Source: Chondrilla cf. caribensis (taxonomy: Eukaryota; Porifera; Demospongiae; Chondrillida; Chondrillidae). Taken from it: a stretch of 64,000 bases of DNA. Below the pieces are notes generated by a model. That model was not told where the DNA came from. It was given only the letters and a program-made list of their open reading frames with translations, and ran no database searches. Position numbers and translations under genes: made by a program. Positions 1 through 13,259 of this stretch are shown here, piece after piece (positions within the stretch are counted from its first letter, which is position 1; each line of letters begins with the position of its first letter). The stretch spans positions 1,211,123 to 1,275,122 of the forward strand of contig OZ026550.1 of assembly GCA_964020155.1 (NCBI GenBank), given 5' to 3'.

Positions 1-2689
1 ACTTGAATTTGAAATTGATCGACTGACGGTTAATTGTTCAGATCTTCAATTTGAAATGTATTGACTAGGTAAAGTTACCTCACCCTACCTCCCTAGTATA
101 ACACCACCCTGCACCAGTAATCAAAACATACAGTAGAGACCATGGATAATTTTGCTGTGTGGTGCAGCGCACGATTGTTTCATCGAATGGCCATTTTTGA
201 GATTCGCGACGATTGACGAGGCGATATTTCATAAGTATGACGGGTATGGGTGGTACCACGCCCAACCCGTAGCCATGGTCTCCACCACACATAAGGCTGC
301 TAGTAAGGGTGGGTAGAATACTAGTACTGTGGTTGGGGTGTTGGTTGGTATCGAACACCAGCTCAATTTGGACTTTGTGCAGTACAAAAAATTTCAAATT
401 CAAGTCATACCTGTGGTGTCTGGTTTGCAGCGTGATGGGATCCCATCCCATGCAAAATGGTGAAGGTTGCCCAGCAGAATGAGAAAACAGAGGTACATAC
501 TAAGGTTTGCCTATAGGCTATTTCCTTCAAACACCACACCATTTGGTTGGGATCATATATAAGGTTAAAAGTGGTCAATAGTATAGAGAGGACCTTGTGT
601 GGTTGAAAAAAAGTCAAAATCATGTCATACAAGTGGTGTCTGGTTTGCAGTGTGATGGGATCCCATCTGATTCATTATTGGGGAAAAGGGGCCACACATC
701 TACTCAACAGGGCTTCATTTGGAGAAAGATATCGAGTATATTTCAAATTATATGAAGAGGTAAAATCTCATTCAATAAAATATTGATCAATACAACTTGA
801 GACTGTCTCTAATAAAGCCCTATTTGATTAGCTGGTGGGTAAGACATGGTGTGGTTGGATCCCGTCTGTTGCAAAACGGGGAAAAATGGCCAAACAGAAT
901 GAGGGATCATAGATAAATATTATATTTGGCCAATGGGCTTTCCTTCCCAACACCACACTATTGGTTGGGATCAAACACAAGGTTGAAAGAGATTTAGAAA
1001 AAAGAGGGCCTTGTGTGATTGAAAAAAATCCAAATTCAGCCATTTTTCCCTCAGCATGCAGCAGTCGAGATCCAGTGCACCATGCATACAGCTTGTAAAA
1101 CTGTTACAAATACAAGCAGTAACTTAGCTTTAGTATCTTGTTGAGGTTGAATGCTCCATCTTGACGATCTTCTTTTCCATCAACACACCCCATTTCGCCT
1201 TTTGCTTGTTCTTCCATTCTTCGCGGGGGTTCTTCGTCAGCCTTTGTCCACACCCCAGGAATGTGACCCTTTAAGAAAACAGGTAAATAAAATTCCATTG
1301 TAGTGAAGTTTAAGAAATGTTTCAAAACATCAGTAAGCCTGCTTATACAATGACTACACACAACAGGAAGTGACTCACCTGGTATAAGACCGTTTGAGTT
1401 TCAGGTCAGTTCCTATGTGGTCGGATTAGCTCAAATGTCTGTCAACTTCCTGAAACTATCAAATCAGAGATACGATATACATTTCTACACACATCACATA
1501 ATGTGGATGAATTGTTGTGAATACCTTATAGCAAACTACGCTGAAGTTTTACGACCACTTTTTGAAAATTTGTACGTGGGGTGAGAGATTTTGAGAGCTT
1601 CCCCCTCTTCAACCATGTGAAGTGCTCCATTTCCAGGAATACCAACCTGTGTGTTCACACAATGAGACTGATAAAACCATGACACAAGTGAATACATTTG
1701 CCTCAGCATCCAATGTTGCTCATGTAGGGAAAAATGGCCGAACAGAATGACGAAACAGAGATAAATACTAAGATTGCCCAATGGGCTTTCCTTCCCAACA
1801 CCACACTTTTGGTTGGGATCAAACACAAGGTTCAAAGAGACTTAGTAAATAGAGGGCCTTGTGTGATTGAAAAAAAAATTCAAATTCAGCCATTTTCCCC
1901 TCAGCATGCAGCAGACGAGATCCAGTGTACCATGCATACAGCTTGTAAAACTGTTACAAATACAAGCAGCAACTTAGCTTTAGTATCTTGTTGAGGTTGA
2001 ATGCTCCATCTTGACGATCTTCTTTTTCCATCCACACACGCCCTTTCACCCTTTTGCTTGTTCTTCTATTCTTTGTGGGGGGTTCTTCGTCAGCCTTTAT
2101 CTCACACCCCAGGAATGTGACCCTTCAAGAAAAACAGGTAAATAAAATTCAATTGTAGTGCAGTTTAAGAAATGTTTCAAAACACATCAGTAAGCCTGCT
2201 TATACAGTGACTACACACAACAGGAAGTGTCTCACCTGGTGCAAGACCATTTGAGTTTCAGGTCAGTTCCTGTGTGGTCGGATTAGCTCAAATGTCTGGC
2301 AACTTCCCAAAACTATCAAATCAGAGATACAATATACATTTCTACACGCATCACATACAATGTGAATGAATTATTGTGAATACCTTATAGCAACTACGAT
2401 GAAGTTTTACAACCACTTTTTGAAAATTTGTACGTGGGGTGAGAGATGTTGAGAGCTTCCCCCTCTTCAACCATGTGGAAGTGCTCCATTTCCAGGAATA
2501 CCAACCTGTGTGTTCACACAATGAGACTGATAAAACCATGGCACAAGTGAATACATTTGCCTCAGCATCCAATGTTGCTCATGGTACACCAGTATACACA
2601 TAGTATGTACGAGTACAGTGGGACCCGATAATCCAACCAGATTTTAATTCACCCCCAAAATTAAAAGAAATCAGAAGAAAACAAATCAC

Positions 2690-2999
2690 AAGTGGGCGGG
2701 ACAGGTCTCACAGTTAGGCATCATCGCAGGTGGGCGGGACAGGTCTCACAGACAGGCATCATCGCAGGTGGGCGGGGCAGGTCTCACAGGCAGGCATCGC
2801 AAGTGGGCGGGGCAGGTCTCTCACGGGCAGACATCATCGCTGGTGTGTGGGGCAGGTCTCTCACTGGCAGGAGTCATCGCAGGTGGGTTGGGCAGGTCTC
2901 TCACAGGCAGGCATCATCGCAGGTGGGTGGGGCAGGTCTCTCACAGACAGGCATCATCGCAGGTGGGTGGGGCAGGTCTTTCACAGGCAGGCTTTTCAG
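2690..2999. repeat. Minisatellite, 38-40 bp period, about 8 copies
   Basis: The unit contains CATCATCGCAGGTGGG followed by GGGCAGGTCTC and a CACAGGCAGG tail. Early copies are shorter (38 bp, no CTCT) and later copies are 40 bp. Open reading frames across it come from lack of stops in the repeat, not from coding. A related array lies at 10.6-11.0 kb in the same relative position inside a duplicated block, followed in both by GATAACCCTGTGAGATG. Confidence 0.9.
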
Positions 3000-5900
3000 C
3001 CAATTTTGATAACCCTGTGAGATGTGTTACATATATACAATATATATATATATACACAAATTTGGTATGATAGTCCATTCTCATTGTAATTACCAACGCT
3101 CACCTTAGTCAAGACCGAGCAGCTCAAGTTGGGTCCCTGTGGTCATGTACGTACAATGTCAGTGTTCTTTGAGAGCTGCAATGAAAGTGGAAAGGGTCAC
3201 AACATTTCACAAGCAATCAATTTTGGCCAGACAATTTAATCTTCGTACCTCAGTACCTTGTTGAGGTTGAATGCCCTATCTTAACGATCTTCTTTTTCCA
3301 TCTACACACGCCCTTTCACCTTTTTGCCCTTTTGCTTGTTCTTCTATTCTGAATGGGGGTTCTTTGTCAGCCTTTATCTCAAACTACGCTGAAGTTTTAC
3401 GATCACTTTATGGAAATTTGCACGCGGGGTGAGAGAGGTTGAGAGCTTCCCCCTCTTCAACCATGTGGTGGTCATGTTTTCTTTGAGAGCTGCAATGAAA
3501 GTGAAAAGGTTCATACCATTTTACAAGCAATCAATTTTGGCCAGACAATTTGATCTCATACCTTAGTATCCTGTTGAGGTTGAATGCCCCATCTTGATGA
3601 TCTTCTTTTCCATCCACACACCCTATTTCGCCCTTTTGCTTGTTCTTCTATTCTTTGTGGGGTTCTTCGTCAGCCTCTATCTCGCACCTCAGGAATGTGA
3701 CCCTTCAAGAGAAACAGGTAAATATAATTCAATTGTAGTGAAGTTTAAGAAATGTTTCAAAACACATCAGTAAGCCTGCTTATACAGTGACTACACACAA
3801 CAGAAAGTGACTCACCTGGTGTAAGACCGTTTGAGTTTCAGGTCAGTTCCTGTGTGGTCGGATTAGCTCAAATGTCTGGCAACTTCCCAAAACTATCAAA
3901 TCAGAGATACAATATACATTTCTACACGCATCACATACAATGTGAATGAATTATTGTGAATACCTTATAGCAACTACGATGAAGTTTTACAACCACTTTT
4001 TGAAAATTTGCACGTGGGGTGAGAGATGTTGAGAGCTTCCCCCTCTTCAACCATGTGGAAGTGCTCCATTTCCAGGAATACCAACCTGTGTGTTCACACA
4101 ATGAGACTGATAAAACCATGACACAAGTGAATACATATGCTCCAACACTCAATGTTGCTCATGTACACAGAGTATGTACAGGTACAGTGGGACACGATAT
4201 TTCAACCAGATTTGCCTTAAAACCAAAACATCTGCCATTTCTCAAAGCCAATATTGTAGGTATGACAGTATAGTCATTTGTTATCAAAATGTGAAAGCAA
4301 TATTCATCAAAAATTGGATTTTCTGTTCATCTGGGTCCCAGTGTACCGTACATACAATACAAATATCGTGTATAGTGGGAATGTTTAGTGAGGATGGTAG
4401 ATGGCTCAATATTTGTATTTTGAAGTGATACTGACAGCTAATTGTTCAGAACTTGAATTTGATCGACTGAAGGTTAATTATAGTTCTAATCTTCAATTTG
4501 AAAATTTTCGTCTAGTCTAGGTGAAGTTACCTCACCCTACCTCCCTAGTATAACACCACCCTGTACCAGTAATCAAAACAAACAGTAGAGACTATGGCTA
4601 ATTTTACTGTGTGGTGCAGCGCGCGATTGTTTTTCGTGTGGCCATTTTTTTGAGATTCGCGACGATCGACGTGGCAATTATTTTATGAGTATGACGGGTA
4701 TGGGTGGTACCACGCCCAACCCGTAGCCATGGTCTCCACCACACACCAGACTGCTGGTAAGGGTGGGTGGAATACTAGTACTGTGGTTGGGGTGTTGGTT
4801 GGTATCAAACACCAGCTCAATTTGATATTCAAGAAGTATAGGAATGACCTTGTGCAGTACAAAAAATTTCAAATTCAAGTCATACAAGTGGTGTCTAGTT
4901 TACAGTGAAATGGGATCCCATCTCATGCAAAATTGGGAAAGGTTGCCAACAGAATCGAATGAGAAAACAGAGGTACATACTAAAAAATCAAATTCAAGTC
5001 ATACAAGTGGTGTTTGGGTTTGCAGTGTGATGGGATCCCATGTGATCATAGGGGAAAAGGGGCCACACATCTACTCAACAGGGCTTCATTTGGAGAAATT
5101 TATTCAGTATATTTCAAATTTTAAAAAGAGGAAAAATCTCATTTGATAAAAATATTGATCAATACAACTTGAGACTGTCTCTAATAAAGCCCTATTTAAG
5201 TAGCTGGTGGGTAAGACAGGTGGTGTGGTTGGATCCCATCCGTTGCAAAATAGGGAAAAATGGCCGAACAGAATGAGCGAACAGAGAAAAATACTAAGAT
5301 TGCCCAATGGGCTTTCCTTCCCAACACCACACTTTTGGTTGGGATCAAACACAAGGTTCAAAGAGACTTAGTAAATAGAGGGCCTTGTGTGATTGAAAAA
5401 AATTTCAAATTCAGCCATTTTCCCCTCAGCATGCAGCAGACGAGATCCAGTGCACCATGCATACAGCTTGTAAAACTGTTACAAATACAAGCAGCAACTT
5501 AGCTTTAGTATCTTGTTGAGGTTGAATGCTCCATCTTGACGATCTTCTTTTTCCATCCACACACGCCCTTTCACCCTTTTGCATGTTCTTCTGTTCTTTG
5601 TGGGGGGTTCTTTGTCAGCCTCTATCTCGCACCCCAGGAATGTGACCCTTCAAGAAAAACAGGTAAATAAAATTCAATTGTAGTGAAGTTTAAGAAATGT
5701 TTCGAAACACATCAGTAAGCCTGTTTATACAGTGACTACACACAACAGGAAGTGACTCACCTGGTGCAAGACCGTTTGAGTTTCAGGTCAGTTCCTGTGT
5801 GGTCGGATTAGCTCAAATGTCTGTCAACTTCCCAAAACTATCAAATCAAAGATACAATATACATTTCTACACGCATCACATATAATGTGGATGAATTGTT

Positions 5901-6127
5901 GTGAATACCTTATAGCAAACTACGCTGAAGTTTTACAACCACTTTTTGAAAATTTGTACGTGGGGTGAGAGATTTTGAGAGCTTCCCCCTCTTCAACCAT
6001 GTGGAAGTGCTCCATTTCCAGGAATACCAACCTGTGTGTTCACACAATGAGACTGATAAAACCATGACACAAACCAATACAGATGCTCCAACATCTATTG
6101 TTGCTCATGTACACACGTATACACATA

Positions 6128-6302
6128 CAGTGCAACTTGCTTAGTAAGTACCTGGGTTAGTACATACTCCTGGTTAGTGAGTACACTTCACTCAGTCCCT
6201 AGCTCATGTACACTATGTCAACCAGTACTGATAGTAAGTACCTCTGATAAGAAGTACAGATTTGGTGGGCCCTTCAAGGTACTTACTAAGCAAGTTGGAC
6301 TG
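6128..6302. mobile_element. pogo-type MITE with TA target duplication
   Basis: The 175-bp element runs from CAGTGCAACTTGCTTAG to the complementary CTAAGCAAGTTGGACTG, terminal inverted repeats of about 24 bp. It is bounded on both sides by TA. CAGT ends with TA duplications are the hallmark of pogo/Tigger elements of the Tc1/mariner superfamily. There is no coding capacity. Confidence 0.8.
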
Positions 6303-6912
6303 TAGTATGTACGAGTACAGTGGGACCCGATATTCCAAAAAGATTTGCCTTGAAACAAAACATCTGCCATTTCTCAATGCCAATAATGTAGGTATGGCAA
6401 TAAAGTCATTTGTTATGAATGTGCGAAAGCAATATTCATCAAAAATTGGATTTTCTGTTCATCCAGTTCCCAGTGTATCGTACATACAATACAAATATCG
6501 TGCATAGTGAGAATGTTTAGTGAGGTTGGTAGATGTCTCCATATTTGTATTTTGAAGTGATTCTGACAGCTAATAGTTCAGAACTTGAATTTGAAATTGA
6601 TATACTGACAGTTGATTGTTCTGATCTTCAATTTGAAATTTATTGACTAGGTGAAGTTACCTCACCCTACCTCCCTAGTATAACACCACCCTGCACCCCA
6701 AGCGTGCTGGGATCCCACCCGATGCAATCCAGGGTAAGAGGCTAACAGAGTGAGTGCCCAATGGGCTACTCCCTTCAAGCACCTCCCCATTTGGTTGAGA
6801 TCAAACACAAGGTTCAAAGTGACTTAGAGAATAGCAACTGTCGTCAACAACTACCATCATGCTGATTTGGATTTGGAGGAGAGTGGAAAAGGTTATCACC
6901 AAAGGCGATCAG

Positions 6913-8835
6913 TGCACACCCCAGCCTCCTGTATGTTTGTAGTGCCCACCCCAGCCTCCTGTATGTTTGTAGTGCCCACCCCAGCCTTCTGTATGTTCAG
7001 AGTGCCCACCCCAGCCTCCTAAATGTTCAGAGTACCCACCCCAGCTTCCTGTATGTTCACAGTACCCACCCCAGCCTCCAGTATGTTCACAGTACCCACC
7101 CCAACCTCCTAAATGTTCAGAGTGCCCACCCCAGCCTCCTGTATATTCAGAGTGCCCACCCCAGCTTCCTGTATGTTCAAAGTGCCCACCCCAGCCTCCT
7201 AAATGTTCAGAGTACCCACCCCAGCTTCCTGTATGTTCACAGTGCCCACCCCTGCCTCCTGTATGTTCACAGTACCCACCCCAGCTTCCTGTATGTTCAA
7301 AGTGGCCACCCCAGCCTCCTGTATGTTCACAGTACCCAACCCAGCTTCCTGTATGTTCGGAGAGCCCACCCCAGCCTCCTGTATGTTCAAAGTGGCCACC
7401 CCAGCCTCCAGTATGTTTACAGTACCCACCCCAGCTTCCTGTATGTTCAAAGTGCCCACCCCAGCCTCCTGTATGTTCAAAGTGCCCACCCCAGCCTCCT
7501 GTATGTTCACAGTGACCACAACAGCCTCCTGTATGTTCACAGTACCCACCCCAGCCTCTTGTATGTTCACAGTGCCCACCCCAGCCTCCTGTATGTTCAC
7601 AGTACCCACCCCAGCCTCCTGTATGTTCGGAGTGCCCACCCCAGCCTCCTGTATGTTCACAGTACCCACCCCAGCCTCCTGTAAGTTCAAAGTGCCCACC
7701 CCAGCCCCCCATATGTTCACAGTACCCACCCCAGCCTCCTGTATGTTCACAGTACCCACCCCAGCCTCCTGTATGTTCAGAGAGCCCACCCCAGCTTCCT
7801 GTATGTTCAAAGTGCCCACCCCAGCTTCCTGTATGTTTCGAGTGCCCACCCCAGCCTTCTGTATGTTCAGAGTGCCCACCCTAACCCCCCCATAGGTTCA
7901 GAGTGTCCACCCCAGCCTCCTGTATGTTCACAGTACCCACCCCAGCCTCCTGTAAGTTCAAAGTGCCCATCCCAGCCCCCCATATGTTCACAGTACCCAC
8001 CCCAGCCTCCTAAATGTTCACAGTACCCACCCCAGCCTCCTGTATGTTCACAGTACCCACCCCAGCCTCCTGTATGTTCAGAGAGCCCACCCCAGCTTCC
8101 TGTATGTTCACAGTACCCACCCCAGCCTCCAGTATGTTCACAGTACCCACCCCAACCTCCTAAATGTTCAGAGTGCCCACCCCAGCCTCCTGTATGTTCA
8201 AAGTGCCCACCCCAGCCTCCTAAATGTTCAGAGTACCCACCCCAGCCTCCTGTATGTTCAAAGTGCCCATCCCGGCCTCCTGTATGTTCACAGTGCCCAT
8301 CCCGGCCTCCTGTATGTTCACAGTGCCCACCCCAGCCTCCTGTATGTTCACAGTGCCCACCCCAGCCTCCTGTATGTTCACAGTGCCCACCCCAGCCTCC
8401 TGTATGTTCACAGTACCCACCCCAGCCTCCTGTATGTTCAAAGTGCCCACCCCAGCCTCCTAAATGTTCAGAGTACCCACCCCAGCCTCCTGTATGTTCA
8501 AAGTGCCCATCCCGGCCTCCTGTATGTTCACAGTGCCCATCCCGGCCTCCTGTATGTTCACAGTGCCCATCCCGGCCTCCTGTATGTTCACAGTGCCCAC
8601 CCCAGCCTCCTGTATGTTCACAGTGCCCACCCCAGCCTCCTGTATGTTCACAGTGCCCACCCCAGCCTCCTGTATGTTCACAGTGCCCACCCCAGCCTCC
8701 TGTATGTTCACAGTGCCCACCCCAGCCTCCTGTATGTTCAGAGAGCCCACCCCAGCCTCCTGTATGTTCAGAGAGCCCACCCCAGCCTCCTGTATGTTCG
8801 GAGTACCCACCCCAGCCTCCTGTATGTTAAGAGTG
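6913..8835. repeat. 30-bp minisatellite, about 64 copies, with 240-bp higher-order repeat
   Basis: The consensus is GTATGTTCACAG then TACCCACCCCAGCCTCCT. Variants differ at fixed positions (TACCCA/TGCCCA, CAG/AAG/GAG, AAATG/GTATG). Blocks starting at 8221 and 8461 share the same order of variants, a higher-order period of 240 bp (8 units). Because 30 is divisible by 3, several frames stay open on both strands and give 10-residue repeats; I read these as by-products. A single 29- or 31-base slip near 7880-7900 shifts the phase of the array. Confidence 0.92.
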
Positions 8836-10624
8836 CCTATCCCAGCTAGGGTTGCCATTTGAGACGCCGGATGACCCCTCTGGCCCAAATACCACCTCGC
8901 AAAGCCTTGAACTTTATGATCAATCCATTATTAAATTATAATTATTAATACTATAATGATATTCATAATACGGTGGTGATACAAAATAATTTACTCTTAT
9001 AATTTGGAGTTTCCCATGGCTATTCCTCTGAATGAAGGCCTGTTTAAGTAGATATGTTGTTGAAGAAAGGGCTTGAGTGGACAGCTATATATTATTGGTG
9101 TAATCATTGTCAACTGTATGCGCGAGTATACATGTCTGTAACGAGTCTGTAAATTGAAACGTGAATACCTTGTAGCAACTACGCTGAAGTTTTACGACCA
9201 CTGTGGAATTTGCATGTGGGGTGAGGGTTGTTTAAGCTTCCCCTTCTTAGCTATCATGTCTTTTGAATTTCTTGTTAATTCAACTGTGTATTTTTGGGTT
9301 GGGGTGGGGGATTTAGTCAGGTGGGGCATAGAGCAGCAACAAAATTTGATCCCATGAAGCCAATTTTTTTTTGGAATGGGCGGGGTGAGGTGGGGTTCAT
9401 CAGTATGATAGTCCATTCTCAGCGTAATTACCAACGCTCACCTTAGTCAAGACCGAGCGGCTCAAGTTGGGTCCCTGTGGTCTTGTACGTACAATGTCAG
9501 TGTTCTTTGAGAGCTGCAATGAAAGTGGAAAGGGTCATACCATTTCACAAGCAATCAATTTTGGCCAGACAATTTGATCTTTGTACCTTAGTATCTTTTT
9601 AAGGTTGAATGCCCCATCTTGATGATCTTCTTTTTCCATCCTCACACGCCCTCTTGCCTTTTGCTTGTTCTTCTATTCCTTGCAGAGGGTTCTTCGTCAG
9701 CCTTTATCTCACACCCCTGGAATGTGACCCTTTAAGAAAAACAGGTGAACAAATTACAATTGTAGTGCAGTTTAAGAAATGTTACAAAACACATCAGTAA
9801 GCCTGCTTATACAGTGACTACACACAACAGGAAGCGACTCACCTGGTGTAAGACCGTTTGAGTTTCAGGTCAGTTCCTGTGTGGTCGGATTAGCTCAAAT
9901 GTCTGGCAACTTCCCAAAACTATCAAATCAGAGATACAACATGCATTTCTACACACATTACATACAATATGGATGAGTTGTTGTGAATACCTTGTAGTAA
10001 CTACGCTGAAGTTTTACGACCACTTTTTGAAAATTTGTACGTGGGGTGAGAGATGTTGAGAGCTTCCCCCTCTTCAACCATGCGGAAATGCTCCATTTCC
10101 AGGAATACCAACCTGTGTGTTAAATTTTTAAATTAATTAAATTTTGTCCCAGTGGCCCATAACTCTACAAAAATTAAAATCTGACACTTGAAATGAAAAT
10201 GGCCATTGGCCATTTTTATTTATGCCGTGGAAATCACATACCTACCTTATTTCTGGCGGAAAGGAGGAGCTGGTACGATACTATTTTAAAAATCCCTACT
10301 AGGGGATTTTGGGGGGGAGGCCTAGGGGATCGCAAGAACTTTCAAACGCATCTTCTCGCTCCTCCTTGCTGCTCCATCGATGGCGAGTGAGACGACCTTA
10401 CCTAGTTGATACCGGTGTACCAACCCTCCGCTGAAAAGAAGGAAACGATTCTAACCACAGGTTACTCAAATTAAAATTCTTAAAAATAAATGATTCGCCC
10501 CGGAAATTAAAAGAAATCATAAGAAATCAAAAGAAAAACCACGTAACAAACATCACGGAAAATAAAACTAAAACAGATGAGGTCTACATGCCCTTACCTT
10601 GACTGTTGTATACTAGACGCAAAC

Positions 10625-11011
10625 ACATCACAAGTGGGCGGGGCAGGTCTCTTACAGGCAAGCATCATCACAGGTGGGCGGGGCAGGTCTCTCACAGGCA
10701 GGCATCATCACAAGTGGGCAGGGCAGGTCTCTCAGGCAGGCATCATCAAGTGGGCGGAGCAGGTTTTTCACTGGCAGGCATCATTGCAGGTGGGTGGGCA
10801 GGTCTCTCATAGGCAGGCATCATCACAGGTGGGTGGGGCAGGTCTCTCACAGGCAGGCATCATCGCAGGTGGGTGGGGTAGGTCTTTCACGGGCAGGCAT
10901 CATCACAAGTGGGCGGGGCAGATCTCACAGGCAGGCATCACAGGTGGGCGGGGCAGGTGGGCAGGCATCATCGCAGTTGGGTGGGGCAGGTCTTTCACAG
11001 GCAGGCTTTTT
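10625..11011. repeat. Minisatellite, 38-40 bp period, about 10 copies
   Basis: It is the second array of the CATCATCGCAGGTGGG-type unit, homologous to the one at 2690-2999. It contains a truncated unit near 10730-10760. Both arrays are followed by the same flank (GATAACCCTGTGAGATGTG), so each belongs to a larger duplicated block. Confidence 0.88.
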
Positions 11012-11094
11012 TGATAACCCTTTTTTGAAATTTTGATAACCCTGTGAGATGTGTTACATAATAATATGCATATTATATATACATAATAATATAT

Positions 11095-11638
11095 ATATAT
11101 ATGTGGTAGGATCTGAGAAAAGGGGTCTTATGGCGCTGTTGTGTAAACTGAGATACGAGTCAAAACATGTTTTCATGTAAATTTTTTGATTTTTTTTTTC
11201 TGCGATAAATCCAATCTAAATGTTTAGTAGAAGGTTCCCTGAAAGCGCAGTGACCGTTCGATCTTGCGTTATGGAGCTACGACTGATTGTTATCTACCGA
11301 AAATACGCCATTTTTATTCGTTACGAAGTTATGCGGACACCGCGATTCACGCGCGCAATGGAATTATACAAGTCAGTCTACAGGCCCAGATGACGTCACA
11401 AATTATACGAAGATATACGGAATGTTCGGACGTAAGCAATCATCGCATTTTCTCGGAATGGTGGTTTCGTTTACCGTAACATTCAATCGCGTGTATCTTC
11501 GGAATCGAATGAGCTATACGGAAATTTAAAGCGGCATTCTGTAGATTAGTATACGTGTTTTAAGTTAGTAGGGATAACTCGGAATCGAATGTTAGCGCCA
11601 TAAGACCCCTTTTCTCAGATCCTATCACATATATGTAT
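11095..11638. mobile_element. Non-autonomous DNA transposon (MITE) with ~37-bp terminal inverted repeats
   Basis: The left end at 11103-11137 includes GGATCTGAGAAAAGG and TCTTATGGCGCT. The right end at 11594-11630 is its near-perfect reverse complement, with one mismatch. Both ends abut AT dinucleotide repeats (ATATAT), which hides the exact target duplication. The ~540-bp interior has a different, more CpG-rich composition than the flanks and no transposase. Superfamily not assigned. Confidence 0.8.
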
Positions 11639-13259
11639 TATATTATACAAATTTGGTATGATAGTCCATTCTCAGTGTAATTACCAACGCTCACCTTAGT
11701 CAAGACCGAGCGGCTCAAGTTGGGTCCCTGTGGTCATGTACGTACAATGTCAGTGTTCTTTGAGAGCTGCAATGAAAGTGGAAAGGGTCACAACATTTCA
11801 CAAGCAATCAATTTTGGCCAGATAATTTAATCTTGATACCTTAGTATATTTTTGAGATTGAATGCTCCATCTTGACGATCTTCTCTTTCCATCCACATGC
11901 GCCCTTTATCTCACACCCCAGGAATATGACCCTTTAAGAAAAACAGGTGAATAAATTCAATTGTAGTGCAGGTTAAGAAATGTTTCAAAACACATCAGTA
12001 AGCCTGCTTATACAGTGACTACACACAACAGGAAGTGACTCACCTGGTGCAAGACCATTTGAGTTTCAGGTCAGTTCCTGTGTGGTCGGATTAGCTCAAA
12101 TGTCTGGCAACTTCCCAAAACTATCAAATCAGAGATACAATAAACATTTCTACACGCATCACATATAATGTGGATGAATTGTTGTGAATACCTTATAGCA
12201 AACTACACTGAAGTTTTACGACCACCTTTTGGAAATTTGCACGTGGGGTGAGAGATGTTGAGAGCTTCCCCCTCTTCAACCATGTGGTGGTCATGTTTTC
12301 TTTGAGAGCTGCAATGAAAGTGGACCGGGTCACAACATTCCACAAGCAATCAATTTTGGTCAGACAATTTGATCTTCGTACCTTAGTATCTTTTTGAGGT
12401 CGAATGCCCCATCTTGACGATCTTCTTTTCCATCCACACGCCCTTTCACCCTTTTTGCTTGTTCTTCTTTTCTTTGCGGGGGTTCTTCGTCAGCCTTTAT
12501 CTCACACCCCAGGAACGTGACCCTTTAAGAAAAACAGATAAATAAATTCAATTGTAGTGCAGTCTAAGAAATGTTTCAAAGCACATCAGTAAGCCTGTCT
12601 CACACACAACAGAAGTGACTTACCTGGTGTAAGACCTTTTGAGCTTCAGGTCAGTTCCTGTGTGGTCGGATTAGCTCAAATGTCTGTCAACCTCTGGAAA
12701 CTATCAAATCAGAGATACAATATTATACATTTCTACACACATTTAACATACAATATGGATGAGTTGTTGTGAATACCTTGTAGTAACTATATACAATAAA
12801 GTTTTACGACCACCGTGGAAATTTGCATGTGGGGTGAGGGTTAAAGCTTCCCCCTCTTCAACCATGTGGAAGTGCTCCATTTCCAGGAATACCAACCTGT
12901 GTGTTCACACAATGAGACTGATAAAACCATGACACAAGTGAATACACATCCTCCAACACCCAATGTTGCTCATGTACACAAGTATACACAGTATGTACGA
13001 GTACAGTGGGACCCGATATTCCAACCAGATTTGCTTTAAAACAAAAATCTGCCATTTCTCAATGCCAGTAATGTAGGTATGGCAATAAAGTCAATGAAAG
13101 CGTGAAAGCAATATTCATCAAAATTTGGATTTTCTGTTCATCTTGTTCCCAGTGTACCATACATACAATACATACATTGTGCATAGTGGGAATGTTTAGT
13201 GAGGTTGGTAGATGGCTCCACATTTGTATTTTGAAGTGATACTGACAGCTAATTATAGA

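Noticed and set aside
2692..3070. Gly/Arg-rich frames over the 38-40-bp minisatellite
   Set aside because: Three frames overlap in the same repeat; they are an artefact of the absence of stops.
6913..8835. CRISPR-like array of 30-bp repeats
   Set aside because: There are no unique spacers between repeats and the context is eukaryotic; it is a minisatellite.
7199..8888. Long open frames with 10-residue repeats over the 30-bp minisatellite
   Set aside because: Frames are open on both strands because the unit length is divisible by 3. There is no start context, splice signal or composition of a real repeat protein that favours one frame.
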